The notes beneath the pieces are model-generated. The model ran no database searches. It was not told where the DNA came from and saw only the letters and a program-made list of their open reading frames with translations. A program made the position numbers and the translations under genes. Positions 16,899 to 27,125 of a DNA stretch of 64,000 nt are shown here, in pieces; the first letter of the stretch is position 1; each line of letters opens with the position of its first letter. This stretch comes from Bradyrhizobium diazoefficiens. GTDB taxonomy: Bacteria; Pseudomonadota; Alphaproteobacteria; Rhizobiales; Xanthobacteraceae. The DNA is taken from positions 1,674,001 through 1,738,000 of the forward strand of contig NZ_JAENXS010000002.1 in assembly GCF_016612535.1 (NCBI RefSeq). Direction: 5' to 3'.

Positions 16899-17659
16899 CC
16901 TGCGACGAAGCAAAGATCCTGCTTCACGCGTTGCTCGACAACGAGCTCGATGCCGGCCATGCGCGCGAGGTCGAAACCCATGTCGCCGGCTGCCTGGCCT
17001 GCGCGGCCGAACTCGCCGCGCAACGTCAAATGCGGCGCGTGCTGGCCGATACCAAGCTGCGCTACACCGCGCCGGCGAGCCTGCGCGCCCGCATCGAAGC
17101 GTCGCTGCCGCAAGCGCGGCAGCAGCCCAGCCGGCGTTCCGTGCTGCGCGGTTTCGCGATGGGCTCGGCCGTCTCGGCGCTCGCCGCCTCCGGCGTCGTC
17201 GCCGTGGTGCTGCGCCAGGACGACCAACAGCGCATCCTCTCGGAGGTCGTCTCCGCGCATCTGCGCTCGCTCCAGGCCGGCCATCTCATCGACGTCGTCT
17301 CGACAGACCAGCACACCGTGAAGCCCTGGTTCAACGGCAAGCTCGATGTCGCCCCGCCCGTGATCGACCTGACCGCACAAGGCTTCACGCTGGTCGGCGG
17401 CCGGCTCGACTATGTCGATGCGCGCGCGATCGGCGCGGTGGTCTACCGGCGCCGGCAGCACATCATCAATCTGTTCGTGGCGCAGACCGCGAGCACCGAG
17501 CATCGGCCGCCGAAGACGCAGACCATGCAGGGTTTCAACTGCCGCCGTTGGGGCGAGCGCGGCCTCAACTTCTGGGCCGTCAGCGATATCGGCAACGACG
17601 AGCTCACGGAGTTCGTCGACAAGTTCGAGGCGGCGATGAAGGCGAATGCGGAGGGGTAG
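16895..17659 (+). CDS. Zinc-binding anti-sigma factor (ZAS type), membrane-anchored
   Basis: The product has 254 residues. The N-terminal cytoplasmic domain has the ZAS motif H29-x3-C33-x2-C36 (ETHVAGCLAC), which in this family binds zinc and holds the sigma factor. One hydrophobic segment (about residues 86-106) follows SRRSVLRGFA, and the remaining 145 residues would lie in the periplasm as a sensor. The arginine pair before the membrane segment looks Tat-like. Start and sigma stop overlap by ATGA, the usual arrangement of co-translated sigma/anti-sigma pairs. The signal it senses is unknown; the neighbouring cupredoxin hints at a redox or copper cue, which is inference. Confidence 0.87.
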   Translation: MTCDEAKILLHALLDNELDAGHAREVETHVAGCLACAAELAAQRQMRRVLADTKLRYTAPASLRARIEASLPQARQQPSRRSVLRGFAMGSAVSALAASGVVAVVLRQDDQQRILSEVVSAHLRSLQAGHLIDVVSTDQHTVKPWFNGKLDVAPPVIDLTAQGFTLVGGRLDYVDARAIGAVVYRRRQHIINLFVAQTASTEHRPPKTQTMQGFNCRRWGERGLNFWAVSDIGNDELTEFVDKFEAAMKANAEG

Positions 17660-17673
17660 CGGTTTTTCGTCTT

Positions 17674-17747
17674 CATTGCGAGCGGAGCGAAGCAATCCAG
17701 ACTGCATCCACGGAGGGATACTGGATTGCTTCGCTTCGCTCGCAATG
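17674..17747. repeat. CATTGCGAGCGGAGCGAAGC-type inverted repeat
   Basis: The arms CATTGCGAGCGGAGCGAAGC and GCTTCGCTTCGCTCGCAATG flank inner arms AATCCAG and CTGGATT. It lies between the convergent anti-sigma and hpnO genes, 14 bases after the anti-sigma stop, and could fold into a long hairpin in either transcript. Confidence 0.9.
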
Positions 17748-17778
17748 ACAATTGCCGAGTTAGTCTAGACCGGCGAAC

Positions 17779-19170
17779 TTACGCTGACCGACGCACCGCG
17801 TTGTCCACCAGCGTCTTGCCGAGCGACCAGATCGCACCGGGGACCTTGTGGCTGCCGGCAATGACGTCGTCGAAGGCACGCTCGATCCAGCCGCAATCTT
17901 CTTCGGTGATGGTGAGCGGCGGCAGGAGCTTGATGGTGTGGCTGCCGTGACCGGCGACTTGGGTCAGGATCTTGTGATCCTTGAAGAGCGGCACGGTGAT
18001 GAGCTGGCAGAACAGGCCCTTGTTGGCAGCCTCCAGCACGTTCCAGGATGCGCGCAGCCGCAGCGATTTCGGCGGCCCGAACTCGATGCCGATCATCAGG
18101 CCCTTGCCGCGCACTTCCTTCAGCAGCTCGTAGCCGGGCACCATGCGCGTGAGCGCGAGGCGAAGCTCGGCGCCGCGCTTGGCGGCGGACTCGATCAGCT
18201 TCTCGGACTCCATGACATCGAGCGTGGCGATGCCCGCGGCCATCGCGAGATCGTTCTTGGAGAAGGTCGAACCGTGCACCACTGCACGGTCCATCTGGTT
18301 AAAAATCTTGTCGAAGATGCTCTTGCGCGTCAGCACGGCGCCGACCGGCACGTGGCCGCCCGACAGCGACTTCGACAGCAGCACCATGTCGGGCTCGACG
18401 TTCCAATGCTCGACCGCGAGGAAGCGGCCGGTACGGCCCATGCCGGTCTGGATTTCGTCGGCGACGAACAGCGTGCCGTACTTCTTGCAGAGCGCGGCCG
18501 CGCCGGGCAGGAACTCGTCGGAGGGCATGTTGACGCCCTTGCCCTGGATCGGCTCGACAACGAAGGCTGCGACCTCGCGCGAGGCCAGTGCCTTCTCAAG
18601 CGCGGCCAGATCGTTGAACGGAACCGACGTGCAGCCCGGCAGCAGCGGCTCGAAGCCGGTGCGGAAGTTCGAATCGCCGGTCAGCGACAGCGCCCCATAG
18701 GTCAGTCCGTGATAGCCGTGGGCGCAATAGACGATGCCGGGGCGGCCGGTCGCCCCGCGGGCGAACTTGATCGCGGCCTCGACGCATTCGGCGCCGGAAT
18801 TGGCAAAGAACACCTTGTCGAGATAGGGAACGTATTTCAACAGCCGTTCGGCGAGTACCCCGGCCAGCACCGAGACGTCGAACTGGACCAGATTGGGCAG
18901 ATCGGCATCGAGCACGCTTTTCAGCGCCTCGCGCATGACCGGGTGATTGCGCCCGATTGCGAACACGCCAAAGCCGGACAGGAGGTCGAGATAGCGTGCC
19001 CCGTCGCGATCGTAGAGGTACTGCCCCTGCCCCTTCTGGAAGCCGACGTCATAGCCGATGGTCTTGAGAACCCGAACGAACTGCTCGTTCAGGTACCGAT
19101 TATGCAGGGCGCTGCGCTGGGCCTGACGGTCCGCGAACAGCTGAGACATGTCTGGATTTGGACTGTTCAT
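17779..19170 (-). CDS. hpnO: HpnO, class III aminotransferase for aminobacteriohopanetriol synthesis
   Basis: The product has 463 residues. It is a class III PLP aminotransferase: FFANSGAECVEAAIK, AHGYHGLTYG, ADEIQTGMGRTG and the PLP lysine in LLSKSLSGGHVP. Its place beside hpnN, ispH and hpnH supports HpnO, which in Rhodopseudomonas converts the ribosyl-hopane-derived side chain to aminobacteriohopanetriol. Without that context it could be called acetylornithine/ornithine aminotransferase. The ATG at 19170 gives MNSPNPDMSQLF; a second Met at residue 8 is possible. It is divergent from the DUF2147 gene, with 142 bases between. Confidence 0.85.
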   Translation of the reverse strand: MNSPNPDMSQLFADRQAQRSALHNRYLNEQFVRVLKTIGYDVGFQKGQGQYLYDRDGARYLDLLSGFGVFAIGRNHPVMREALKSVLDADLPNLVQFDVSVLAGVLAERLLKYVPYLDKVFFANSGAECVEAAIKFARGATGRPGIVYCAHGYHGLTYGALSLTGDSNFRTGFEPLLPGCTSVPFNDLAALEKALASREVAAFVVEPIQGKGVNMPSDEFLPGAAALCKKYGTLFVADEIQTGMGRTGRFLAVEHWNVEPDMVLLSKSLSGGHVPVGAVLTRKSIFDKIFNQMDRAVVHGSTFSKNDLAMAAGIATLDVMESEKLIESAAKRGAELRLALTRMVPGYELLKEVRGKGLMIGIEFGPPKSLRLRASWNVLEAANKGLFCQLITVPLFKDHKILTQVAGHGSHTIKLLPPLTITEEDCGWIERAFDDVIAGSHKVPGAIWSLGKTLVDNAVRRSA

Positions 19171-19312
19171 CCGCTACATACTTCGGTTGAGGGCCGCTTC
19201 GTCAACTGAAAACGGTCGGTGAACGGAAAAGGGTTTGTGCGGCCTTTTGCCCTTTTTCGGACCATCTTCGCAAGCACAGCTTTAGACCATGTTGCACTGC
19301 CGAGGAACACTC

Positions 19313-19945
19313 ATGCGTTTGGCCATTTACACCGGAATAATACTGGCTGGCGGTTGCGCCGGCCTGACACCTGCGCTTGCCGCCGATCCCACCGGCGACT
19401 GGCGGGTCGCCGACGGCGTCGCCAACATCCGCGTCGCCCAATGCAATGGCAGCATGTGGGGCGCGGTTTCCTGGGAAAAGAAGCCCGGCGGTCGCGACGA
19501 AAACAACCCGGATGTCTCAAAAAAGAACAGGCCGACACTGGGCATGCCGACCCTCATCGATATGAAGAAGACGGCTGGCGCCGAGCAGTGGGAAGGTCAG
19601 GTCTACAACGCGAAGGATGGTCAGATGTATAGTGCGACCATCACGCCGGTCGGCACCGACCAGCTCGAAATCAAGGGCTGCGTACTGGGCTTCCTGTGCG
19701 GCGGAGAGACCTGGACCCGCGTCGGTCCCCCGATCCCCGTGAGCACCGCAAATGCCATGGCCAGGAGTGCGTCCAAAACGACCGGCGCGGCGCCCAGGAC
19801 CGCGCCAGCGCCGGGTGCCGCAGCACCCGCACCGACGGCGGGTGCGAAGAAAAGCGCCGCCGCGGCCAAACCCGGTCAGAAAGGCGCCGCAGATCCCGTC
19901 GGCGACATTTGCCTACTCCCTGAGATTGCGGGGTTTGCCCATTAG
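19313..19945 (+). CDS. DUF2147 family exported protein with Ala/Pro-rich tail
   Basis: The product has 210 residues and starts at the ATG at 19313 after GAGGAAC. A signal peptide (MRLAIYTGIILAGG to ALAAD) precedes a DUF2147 domain (DPTGDWRVADGVANIRV, then GQVYNAKDGQMY and KGCVLGFLCGGETWTRV). The last 75 residues are low-complexity Ala/Pro/Lys. DUF2147 proteins are envelope proteins of unknown function. The 3' end overlaps the 3' end of hpnN by 33 bases on the other strand, so the two messages are antisense there. A role with hopanoids is suggested only by position. Confidence 0.82.
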   Translation: MRLAIYTGIILAGGCAGLTPALAADPTGDWRVADGVANIRVAQCNGSMWGAVSWEKKPGGRDENNPDVSKKNRPTLGMPTLIDMKKTAGAEQWEGQVYNAKDGQMYSATITPVGTDQLEIKGCVLGFLCGGETWTRVGPPIPVSTANAMARSASKTTGAAPRTAPAPGAAAPAPTAGAKKSAAAAKPGQKGAADPVGDICLLPEIAGFAH

Positions 19946-22501
19946 GGCCGGCTGGAACAACAGCACGGCGGCAAGCGTCGTCACCAGCGAGAGTGCGAGC
20001 AGCTTGCCCATGCTGGACGTGCCCGGATGGCTCGACAGCCACAGGCTGCCGAACGCTGTCGCCGTCGTCAGCGCGCTGAAAAAGATCGCGCGCGTCAGGC
20101 TGGTCTGAAGCAGGTTTGTCCTGCCGGAGCGCCACGCCACGACATAATAGATCTTGAACGCGACGCCGACGCCGAGCAGCAGCGGGAATGCGACGATGTT
20201 GGCGAAGTTGAGCGGCAGGCCGATCAACACGCAGATCTCGAGCGTCACCGCGCCCGCAACCAGAAGCGGCACCAGCGTCATCAGCACGTCGACGATGCGG
20301 CGGAGCGTGATCCACAGCAACAGGCCGATCACCAGCAACGCATAGATGCCGGCATGGATGAATGCGTTCACCACGGTGTCGCCGGATTTCAGGATCGAGA
20401 CCGGTCCGCCGATCGCGGTCGGCTCGGCAACGAGCACCGCTGCCGCAAACTTGCGCAGCGTGTCGTTGTCGTTGGGATCGCCCTTCGGCAGCGCCTCGAC
20501 GCGGATGATGCCATCCTTGCTCTTCCAGGCGTTGACGAGATCAGGCGGCAGTGACTTGAGGGTGACCGGCTCGGCCTGCATCGCCCTCCTGAGCTGATCG
20601 AACACGATCTTCATCGGCGTGACGAACACATCCTGCGCCTTGTTGCGGGTCGCTTCGTCGGAATTTGCCAGCTTCTCCAGCGCCTCCGCAAGGCGGCGCG
20701 AGGCCACCGCGCCGGGGCCCTTGGCGTCTCCGGCGGTCCGGCGCAGATTGTCGACAGAGGACTTCAGAGACTCGACGTTCTCCTGGTCGGACGGCGCTGC
20801 ATCGACCTGGTCAGGGTTGAGCGCGGGGTTCAGCACCTTGGCGCTCTGCGCGATCAGCTTCAGCTTCGGCTGCTGGTCCTCTGGCACGAAGCTGTTGAGC
20901 GACATCACCCGCAACACCTCCGGGACCTTCTCCAGCTTCGCCTCGACCTGCTTGGCCTGCTCTTCCGTGGTGACCATCACGTTGATCGCGTTGGCGCCGG
21001 TGTTGGGATCCTTGCGCAGGTCGAGGAAGGTCGCGATCGACTCGGCCTTCGGGTTGCGCAAATTCATCGGGTTGAAGTCGAACTTCATGAAGTAGAGCAG
21101 CGGCAGGCCGGCGACCGCGAGCAGCAGCGTTCCGCCCACGACCAGCACGCGGTGCTTCTCCAGGAAGTGATCGAGCGGCGCCAGGAATGCATAGCCGACC
21201 GGCTCTTTCTCGCCGGGCGGGTTCAGAAGTTTCAGAAGCGCCGGCAGCACGGTGATGCTCGAGACGAACGCCACCAGCATGCCGACGCCGGCAATCTGGC
21301 CGAGCTCCGAGATCCCCTTGTAGGCGGTCGGCAGGAAGCAGAGGAAGCCCGCCGCAGTCGCCATCGCCGCGAGCGACAGCGGCACCGCCGAGCGTTTCGC
21401 CGCCAGCACCAGCGCGCCGGTGAGATCGTCGTGCTTGTAGCGCTCCGAGCGGTAGCGGACGCTGTACTGGATGCCGAAATCGACGCCGAGGCCGACGAAC
21501 AGCACCGCGAACGCGATCGACAGCAGGTTGAACGAGCCGACCGTCATCAGGCCGGCGGCGGTCGTGATCGCAAGGCCGACGACGAGATTGACGAACACCG
21601 CGAAGATGATTTTCGCCGAATGCAGCGCAAGCCACAGAATCAAGAGCACCACGACCACGGTACCGATGCCGTTGACGACAGCGCCTTCCTGGACGGTGGC
21701 GTATTCCTCATTCGCGATCGGCACAGGCCCGGTCAGCCGCACCCGCGCCTGATATTTGGTCGCAAAATCCAGGTCCGCAGCGGCCCTGCGGATCGCGTCG
21801 GTGGCGCCCTTGCCGGGCTCCAGCGCGTTGTAGTCGAGGACCGGCTTGAACTCGATGAAGGCGCGCTTGTCCGAATCCGACAGCGGCTCGTCACTGACGA
21901 GCTCGCGCCAGGAAAAGCTCGCATTACCCTTGTTGAGCACGGTCTCGACCGTCTGCGCGATCTGGTTGAAGGGCCGCTCGGTGTTGTCGAGCTTGACCTG
22001 ACCGCGCTTGACGCCGGCAAGCCCGGTCTCGAGCGCGCCGGTCAGGCCGCGGATCGAGGGATCACCTGCCATGATCTCGATCAGGGGCGCCGCGGATTCG
22101 AGCTGGCCGGTGGTCTTGGCGACCTCTTCGGTTGGCAGGAACAACAGGCCGTTCTTCTCGAAGAACTCGCCGGTGCCGAGCTGCTGTGCCGACTGGAAGT
22201 CTGTCTTGTCGTCCTTCAGCTTTGCAAAGAGCGCATCGGCCGCCGCGGTCGCCATCTCCGGCGTCTTGGCCTCGACGACGGCGAGAATCGTCGCGTCGCG
22301 GTCGAAGGCTTTGTCGAACTGCTGGTCGCGCTTGCGCCAGTCCAGATTCTGGGAAATCAGCGAATTGATATCGGTGTTGATGATGAAGTGCCGGGATGTG
22401 TAATAGCCCGCCCCCACCGCCAGCAGGAGCCCGAGAGCGACGACGAGGGAGGCAAACCGGGTACAGGCCCTGACAATGGCAACCACTACGCTTTGCAGCA
22501 C
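19913..22501 (-). CDS. hpnN: HpnN, hopanoid-associated RND transporter
   Basis: The product has 862 residues, fitting HpnN. It has the MMPL/RND layout: one N-terminal membrane helix (residues 10-32), a large periplasmic domain, a bundle of five helices including VLFVGLGVDFGIQYSVRYRS, a second periplasmic domain, and a second bundle ending FQPALMGKPRNL. HpnN moves hopanoids from the inner to the outer membrane in Rhodopseudomonas and Burkholderia. The start is a GTG at 22501; an ATG two bases upstream is out of frame. It is divergent from ispH-hpnH and overlaps the DUF2147 gene at its 3' end. Confidence 0.92.
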   Translation of the reverse strand: MLQSVVVAIVRACTRFASLVVALGLLLAVGAGYYTSRHFIINTDINSLISQNLDWRKRDQQFDKAFDRDATILAVVEAKTPEMATAAADALFAKLKDDKTDFQSAQQLGTGEFFEKNGLLFLPTEEVAKTTGQLESAAPLIEIMAGDPSIRGLTGALETGLAGVKRGQVKLDNTERPFNQIAQTVETVLNKGNASFSWRELVSDEPLSDSDKRAFIEFKPVLDYNALEPGKGATDAIRRAAADLDFATKYQARVRLTGPVPIANEEYATVQEGAVVNGIGTVVVVLLILWLALHSAKIIFAVFVNLVVGLAITTAAGLMTVGSFNLLSIAFAVLFVGLGVDFGIQYSVRYRSERYKHDDLTGALVLAAKRSAVPLSLAAMATAAGFLCFLPTAYKGISELGQIAGVGMLVAFVSSITVLPALLKLLNPPGEKEPVGYAFLAPLDHFLEKHRVLVVGGTLLLAVAGLPLLYFMKFDFNPMNLRNPKAESIATFLDLRKDPNTGANAINVMVTTEEQAKQVEAKLEKVPEVLRVMSLNSFVPEDQQPKLKLIAQSAKVLNPALNPDQVDAAPSDQENVESLKSSVDNLRRTAGDAKGPGAVASRRLAEALEKLANSDEATRNKAQDVFVTPMKIVFDQLRRAMQAEPVTLKSLPPDLVNAWKSKDGIIRVEALPKGDPNDNDTLRKFAAAVLVAEPTAIGGPVSILKSGDTVVNAFIHAGIYALLVIGLLLWITLRRIVDVLMTLVPLLVAGAVTLEICVLIGLPLNFANIVAFPLLLGVGVAFKIYYVVAWRSGRTNLLQTSLTRAIFFSALTTATAFGSLWLSSHPGTSSMGKLLALSLVTTLAAVLLFQPALMGKPRNLRE

Positions 22502-22961
22502 ATCTTTTCTTTCTGCTGTTAACAGCTTGCCGGAAACGCCCGCTGTTTAGCGGAGTTCCCGGGCGAAACCTATTGCCGTTTGGGCCGCTCTCGCCGGAAC
22601 AAGGTTCGACGTAGACGGCGGGAGACCATGGCAAAATCTTGTGGGGGTGCCGGTATAAGCGCCAAGTTGGGGCGGTAAAGTGACGAAGCGTTGAGCACAA
22701 TGCGCCCCCTTGGCTTCATTGGCCGATTTACTATAATACCGCCTATGCTGCCGGAGATGGAACTCCATTTGCATTCCGCCTTTCCTTGCTGCCGATTTTT
22801 TGACAGAAAGTGCCGTGCCTCCATACGCCGGAGCCCCGAACGGGTGGGCGGTTACCGCGTGCGTGAGACTGATGGTGCGGATATTGCACCTCATTGGTCA
22901 GTATCGGGGCGCCGCTGGGGACTACGAAGCGGATGGGTGCAACTTGCGTGATGGGCGTCCA
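22502..22961. other. Long divergent intergenic region between hpnN and ispH
   Basis: These 460 bases hold no convincing gene. A sigma-70-like promoter toward ispH is visible at 22710-22737, which would give an ispH leader of about 220 bases. The ispH frame is open from a TTG at 22800, but the extra 54 residues do not resemble IspH. I found no clear riboswitch fold by eye. Confidence 0.5.
22710..22737 (+). promoter_or_regulatory. Candidate sigma-70 promoter for ispH-hpnH
   Basis: TTGGCT (22710-22715) and TATAAT (22732-22737) are separated by 16 bases. The -10 is a perfect consensus, rare in DNA this GC-rich. Confidence 0.5.
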
Positions 22962-23888
22962 ATGGAAGTTTATCTGGCGCAGCCGCGCGGCTTTTGCGCG
23001 GGCGTGGTGCGTGCGATCGAGATCGTGGAACGGGCCCTGCAGAAGTACGGCCCGCCCGTCTACGTGCGCCATGAGATCGTGCACAACAAATACGTCGTCG
23101 AAAGCCTGAAGAACAAGGGCGCCGTCTTCGTCGAGGAGCTGTCCGAGGTTCCGCCGAAGGCCGTGACCGTTTTCAGCGCCCATGGCGTCGCCCGCAGCGT
23201 CGAGGAAGAGGCCGCCGCGCGCGACCTTCCGGTGCTGAATGCCACCTGCCCCCTGGTCACGAAAGTTCACAATCAGGGGAAGCGCTACATCACCAAGGGA
23301 CGAACCCTGATCCTGATCGGCCATGCCGGCCATCCCGAGGTCGAAGGCACGATGGGCCAGGTTCCCGGCCCCGTTCTGCTGGTGCAGAGCGTCGAAGAGG
23401 CTAATGCGCTGGCGCTGCCGGCCGATACGCCAGTGGCCTACATCACCCAGACCACCCTGTCGGTCGACGACACCAGGGACATTGTCGGGGCCCTCCAGGC
23501 CAGATTTACAGATATTCAAGGCCCCGACATCCGGGATATCTGCTATGCGACACAGAACCGCCAATCTGCGGTAAGGGACTTGAGCAAGCTGGTTGACGTG
23601 ATTTTGGTGGTGGGCGCTGCCAATAGCTCGAATTCGAACCGGCTCCGCGAAATCGGCACTGAGGCCGGGGTCGCGAGTTATCTGATCGCCGATGGCCGCG
23701 AGCTCAATCCGGAGTGGTTGCAAGGTGCCAGAACCGTCGGCCTCACGGCCGGCGCCTCGGCGCCTGAGGTCTTGGTGGATGACGTGATCGAAGCATTGCG
23801 GCGGATCGGACCGGTGACGGTGTCGGTGCTCCCGGGCCGCGAGGAAAACATCGAATTCAGGCTTCCGGCCGAACTGGCTGCGAGCTGA
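22962..23888 (+). CDS. ispH: 4-hydroxy-3-methylbut-2-enyl diphosphate reductase IspH
   Basis: The product has 308 residues from the ATG at 22962 ([15 protein letters not shown]), the conserved start of IspH. The three cysteines that hold the iron-sulfur cluster are C12, C96 (NATCPLV) and C194 ([10 protein letters not shown]), and the [12 protein letters not shown] and SAHGV motifs are present. IspH makes isopentenyl and dimethylallyl diphosphate in the last step of the MEP pathway, feeding farnesyl diphosphate and so squalene and hopanoids. hpnH follows 35 bases downstream on the same strand, suggesting one operon. Confidence 0.95.
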   Translation: MEVYLAQPRGFCAGVVRAIEIVERALQKYGPPVYVRHEIVHNKYVVESLKNKGAVFVEELSEVPPKAVTVFSAHGVARSVEEEAAARDLPVLNATCPLVTKVHNQGKRYITKGRTLILIGHAGHPEVEGTMGQVPGPVLLVQSVEEANALALPADTPVAYITQTTLSVDDTRDIVGALQARFTDIQGPDIRDICYATQNRQSAVRDLSKLVDVILVVGAANSSNSNRLREIGTEAGVASYLIADGRELNPEWLQGARTVGLTAGASAPEVLVDDVIEALRRIGPVTVSVLPGREENIEFRLPAELAAS

Positions 23889-23923
23889 CCTACCCGAATT
23901 TCAAGCCCAGAAAGAAACCTGTA

Positions 23924-25084
<1,161 letters not shown>

Positions 25085-25113
25085 GCGAGCCGGCAACAGC
25101 TACAAATGAGAAC

Positions 25114-25150
25114 GGCCCGGTCGCGAATGGCGACCGGGCCTTTTCTTTTG
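25114..25150 (+). terminator. Rho-independent terminator of hpnH
   Basis: The perfect 11-bp stem GGCCCGGTCGC-GAATG-GCGACCGGGCC is followed by TTTTCTTTTG. A partly decayed relative of this hairpin is at 34029-34055. Confidence 0.9.
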
Positions 25151-25229
25151 TTCGGCTCAAGGTGGGGAAGACCGGAGCGATGCGCCTCCTTGCCGGGTCG
25201 CGCCGGCTCGCCCTCCCGCCAAAAAGTGA

Positions 25230-25438
25230 AAAACAACCCCATGCACAGTAGAAACGCGGTTGCCCGCCGGCACCCGGCCGATTGGGTCAGGCCGTTGCAA
25301 CGTCGAGCAAATCAGCGGCCAACAGGCAATGGCCGGGGCTTGCGCAGCGCTGACACTGGAATGCGCCGCACGCCGTCGCGTTGACAGCAAGCCGGGGGAG
25401 TATCGACTTCGTATTTTACGAATTTAATTTGACGCGTC
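25230..25438. repeat. Left part of a structured interspersed repeat, split by the IS element
   Basis: Conserved blocks AAAACAACCCCATGCACAGT (25230) and ATTTTACGAA with TTTGACGCGTC (25413-25438) also occur, closer together, at 49863-49951. The continuation GTCGGGCAAAACA and the terminal hairpin lie on the other side of the IS, at 27126-27157. Confidence 0.75.
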
Positions 25439-27125
25439 GAGACTGAGCAAGAACTACTAATTATCGAAGTCAGGCCAGCGTGGGCCGGCTGACTGCGAGG
25501 GGAAGCTCTATATTTGTCCAGAGAGCGGCTAGAGCAACCTGGATGCACGTCAAAAGGGCTACGCGGGTCCATCGGCAAGTAGCACGCGTCTTTGCGAGCG
25601 CGGCCAGAAGCCCGTCGAACCCAAGAATGTTGAGCACGCGGGTGAAATTGTAGCAGAGCGCCATCAGACTCCACTCGCCGCGGACCTTGTCGAGGCCGCG
25701 GACCAGGAAATGACGATAGCCGGCACGGCATTTGAGCGTGCCAAACGGATGTTCGACGATGCCAAAACGACGGCGCATCAGCTCGCCCGCGCCCTGCATC
25801 CGCGCGCGATGACGTTCGAGAACGTCTTCATGCTCCCAGCGACCTATCGTCCGGTAAGCCGCGTTCGAGCCGAGGCAACGGACCTTGAGCGGGCAGGTCC
25901 TGCAGATCGCCCCGCGCGCCGCGTAGCGGATCTCGATGCGGCCACTGGTGTTCTCCTGCCTGCTCTTCATCGGATGTAGCTGATGGCCGCCGGGACAATG
26001 ATAGGTGTCGGATGCGCCATCATAGTTGAAGTCCTTGAGGGCGAAGCGGCCTTGCTTTTCGAGCCGGGCGTTGCCCTCCGGCACCGGCACATAGGCCGTG
26101 ATGCCATCGTCCTCACAGGCCTTCAGTTCGCGACTGCTGTAATAGCCCTCATCTGCCAGCGCCTGCAGGGTCTTGACCTCGAGGGCTTCCTTTGCCGCCA
26201 TGGCCATCGCATGGAGCTGGCCGACATCGCTGCTGTCGTTCACCACCTCGCTGGCGACAATGAGCTTGTGCTTGTCGTCGACGGCGGTCTGCACGTTATA
26301 GCCTGCGACCCCCTGGCCGCTCTTGACCAGAAGCCGGGCATCCGGATCGGTCAGGGACAACTGCGTCTGGCCATTCTCTTCCAACCGAGCAAGATCGGCT
26401 TGTGCGCGCGAGCGCTTCGCCATCAGTGCCGCGACCTTCGCCCCGATGTCGCCGCCATCTTCACCGCCGCCATCGGGCCCATCCTTGACCGCCTTCTTGG
26501 CTTCCGCGGCGTCATTGTCCTCAAGGGACTTGCCGTAAGCCTCGATCTCCTGGTCAAGCTTTGCGATCTGATCGGCAAGCCTCTTGCGCGTAAAGATGCT
26601 GGCCTTGCTGGCGTCACCATGGAAGAACGAGCCGTCAATCGCAACAACGCTGCCGCCGACAAGACCGAGTTCGCGCATCAGCAGCACGAAGCTGCGGTTG
26701 GCCGCCTTCAGAGCCGCCCAGTTCTCCTTGCGGAAGTTGCCGATCGTCCGATAACCCGGCTTCAGATTCTTCAGCAGCCAGATCAGTTCCAGATTGCGGC
26801 AGGCCTCCCGCTCCAACCGACGCGACGACCTGATTCGGTTGATGTAGCCGTAAAGGTAGAGCTTCAGCAGATCGGCCGGATCGTACGGCGGCTGGCCGAC
26901 CTCTTCAGCCTTGCGCTCAGCATGGCGAAAGCCGAGCTTGGCAAGGTCGAGGACACGAACGAAGCTCTCGATCGCCCGGACCGGGTTGTCCGCCCCGACA
27001 TAGTCCTCAATCCGGGCAGGAAGCAGACTGGCCTGGTCGCGGCTCTCGCCGGTCTTGAATGTGCGATTCGTCATGAACAGAATCGTACATCAACTCCCCA
27101 AAATGACGAGTTCTTGCTCAGTCTC
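25439..27125 (-). mobile_element. IS1182-family-like insertion sequence
   Basis: The element is 1687 bp with perfect 17-bp terminal inverted repeats: GAGACTGAGCAAGAACT at 25439-25455 and its complement at 27109-27125. It holds one transposase gene. The flanks read GACGCGTC on the left and GTCGGGC on the right. The second repeat copy at 49.9 kb reads ACACGTCGGGC, so the target was probably CGTCGGG with a 3-4 base duplication (GTC or CGTC). Confidence 0.88.
25470..27074 (-). CDS. Transposase of the IS1182-like element
   Basis: The product has 534 residues, full length. It starts MTNRTFKTGESRDQ and has an N-terminal domain with YDPADLLKLYLYGYINRIRS, then the DDE core: VAIDGSFFHGDAS (first Asp), ADEGYYSS (second Asp) and a C-terminal segment RRFGIVEHPFGTLKCRAG with the Glu. 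A cysteine-containing insertion (ICRTCPLKVRC) is typical of IS1182/IS5-related transposases. It appears intact, so the element may be active or recently arrived. It is transcribed toward hpnH. Confidence 0.93.
   Translation of the reverse strand: MTNRTFKTGESRDQASLLPARIEDYVGADNPVRAIESFVRVLDLAKLGFRHAERKAEEVGQPPYDPADLLKLYLYGYINRIRSSRRLEREACRNLELIWLLKNLKPGYRTIGNFRKENWAALKAANRSFVLLMRELGLVGGSVVAIDGSFFHGDASKASIFTRKRLADQIAKLDQEIEAYGKSLEDNDAAEAKKAVKDGPDGGGEDGGDIGAKVAALMAKRSRAQADLARLEENGQTQLSLTDPDARLLVKSGQGVAGYNVQTAVDDKHKLIVASEVVNDSSDVGQLHAMAMAAKEALEVKTLQALADEGYYSSRELKACEDDGITAYVPVPEGNARLEKQGRFALKDFNYDGASDTYHCPGGHQLHPMKSRQENTSGRIEIRYAARGAICRTCPLKVRCLGSNAAYRTIGRWEHEDVLERHRARMQGAGELMRRRFGIVEHPFGTLKCRAGYRHFLVRGLDKVRGEWSLMALCYNFTRVLNILGFDGLLAALAKTRATCRWTRVALLTCIQVALAALWTNIELPLAVSRPTLA

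Larger units (their letters stand above)
25085..25438. other. Gap between hpnH and the IS element: terminator and left part of a split repeat
   Basis: After the hpnH terminator there is no gene. From 25230 the sequence AAAACAACCCCATGCACAGT matches the repeat at 49863. The stretch ATTTTACGAATTTAATTTGA near 25413 matches the second conserved block at 49928. The 160 bases between the two blocks are not shared with the other copy. Confidence 0.6.

Noticed and set aside
17674..17747. Reading the long palindrome as a CRISPR or tRNA-like structure
   Set aside because: It is a single inverted repeat without spaced direct repeats or a cloverleaf; it fits the interspersed repeats of this genus.
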